From TMED23 sp964639965 (GTDB taxonomy: Bacteria > Pseudomonadota > Alphaproteobacteria > Rhodospirillales > UBA2165), in contig CAZXGI010000062.1 of assembly GCA_964639965.1 (NCBI GenBank), positions 1 to 14,185 on the forward strand: 14,185 nt of DNA, in the 5' to 3' direction. Shown piece after piece: positions 14,041-14,185 of the stretch. The notes under the pieces were generated by a model. That model saw only the letters and a list, made by a program, of their open reading frames with translations, searched no databases and had not been told where the DNA came from. The stretch's first letter is position 1. The number at the start of each line of letters is the position of its first letter. Made by a program: the position numbers and the translations under genes.

Positions 14041-14185
14041 TAGGAAAGTCCTGTAGCTAAAAGTTCATGGAGGTCATTTTTTGTCAAATCAGCGAGACCA
14101 AGATTTTCAAGAGAGCGCCCGCTCTCGTAGAGGTTTGTACCCGTTATCCCAGAAGCAATAGCGATTAATCCTTCTGCAATTGGCA
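14040..14185 (-). CDS. Opine (octopine/nopaline) dehydrogenase family protein, C-terminal end only
   Basis: The last 47 codons of a leftward gene whose start lies beyond the window edge. The tail reads PIAEGLIAIASGITGTNLYE, then GRSLENLGLADLTKNDLHEL, and ends at TAA (14042-14040). The pattern of a helix ending in ITGT-N, then a GR-L-LGL-DL segment, resembles the C-terminus of NAD/NADP octopine-nopaline dehydrogenase-type proteins. Those enzymes reversibly join an amino acid and a keto acid, though many bacterial members have unknown roles. The stop overlaps the start of the hydroxyacyl-CoA-dehydrogenase-like gene by one base (TAATG), so the two are translated together. The call rests on a short tail. 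Confidence 0.6.
   Translation of the reverse strand, partial: PIAEGLIAIASGITGTNLYESGRSLENLGLADLTKNDLHELLATGLS

Overview
The window is an AT-rich stretch (by eye about 40% G+C) of a bacterial chromosome. TRAP-type uptake genes, a D-tartrate-dehydratase-like enolase, an arylformamidase-like hydrolase, an opine-dehydrogenase-type gene and a 3-hydroxyacyl-CoA dehydrogenase of a type common in alphaproteobacteria together suggest a marine, probably alphaproteobacterial, heterotroph. This placement is inference. No rRNA, tRNA, CRISPR array, insertion sequence or phage gene was seen, and no transcription-factor gene lies inside the window.

Layout, as blocks of alternating strand. (1) 1-1425, plus: the C-terminal tail of an asparagine synthase, a small DUF4149/TMEM205-like membrane protein, and a 219-residue selenoprotein of the iodothyronine-deiodinase-like thioredoxin-fold family. 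The selenoprotein reads through an in-frame TGA at 1021-1023, so conventional gene calling splits it in two. (2) 1487-4385, minus: a complete tripartite TRAP transporter (dctP-dctQ-dctM) with a strong stem-loop plus T-run between dctP and dctQ. (3) 4740-6523, plus: alpha and beta subunits of a Rieske ring-hydroxylating dioxygenase. (4) 6520-8085, minus: a D-tartrate-dehydratase-like enolase-superfamily enzyme and a VOC (glyoxalase-fold) protein; the first overlaps the dioxygenase beta gene tail-to-tail. (5) 8377-12981, plus: a three-subunit molybdenum hydroxylase (FAD, 2Fe-2S and molybdopterin subunits, overlapping by 1 and 4 bases) followed by an arylformamidase-like alpha/beta hydrolase. (6) 13063-14185, minus: a hydroxyacyl-CoA-dehydrogenase-like enzyme coupled by a one-base overlap to the tail of an opine-dehydrogenase-type gene that runs off the window.

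Blocks 2-6 read as a catabolic neighbourhood. A TRAP system would import an organic acid. A molybdenum hydroxylase and a Rieske dioxygenase would oxidise an aromatic or N-heterocyclic compound. A formamidase-like hydrolase could cleave an amide or ester. Sugar-acid dehydratase and hydroxyacid dehydrogenase steps could process acyclic acids. The actual substrate cannot be read from the sequence. The two divergent intergenic regions (4386-4739 and 8086-8376) carry inverted repeats that are good operator candidates, including a perfect 17-bp palindrome at 4525-4541.

The most notable item is the deiodinase-like selenoprotein. Both sides of the TGA match the deiodinase active-site region in one frame, TGA is used as an ordinary stop by other genes here, and a small hairpin with a G in its apical loop sits at the right distance downstream to be a bacterial SECIS element.
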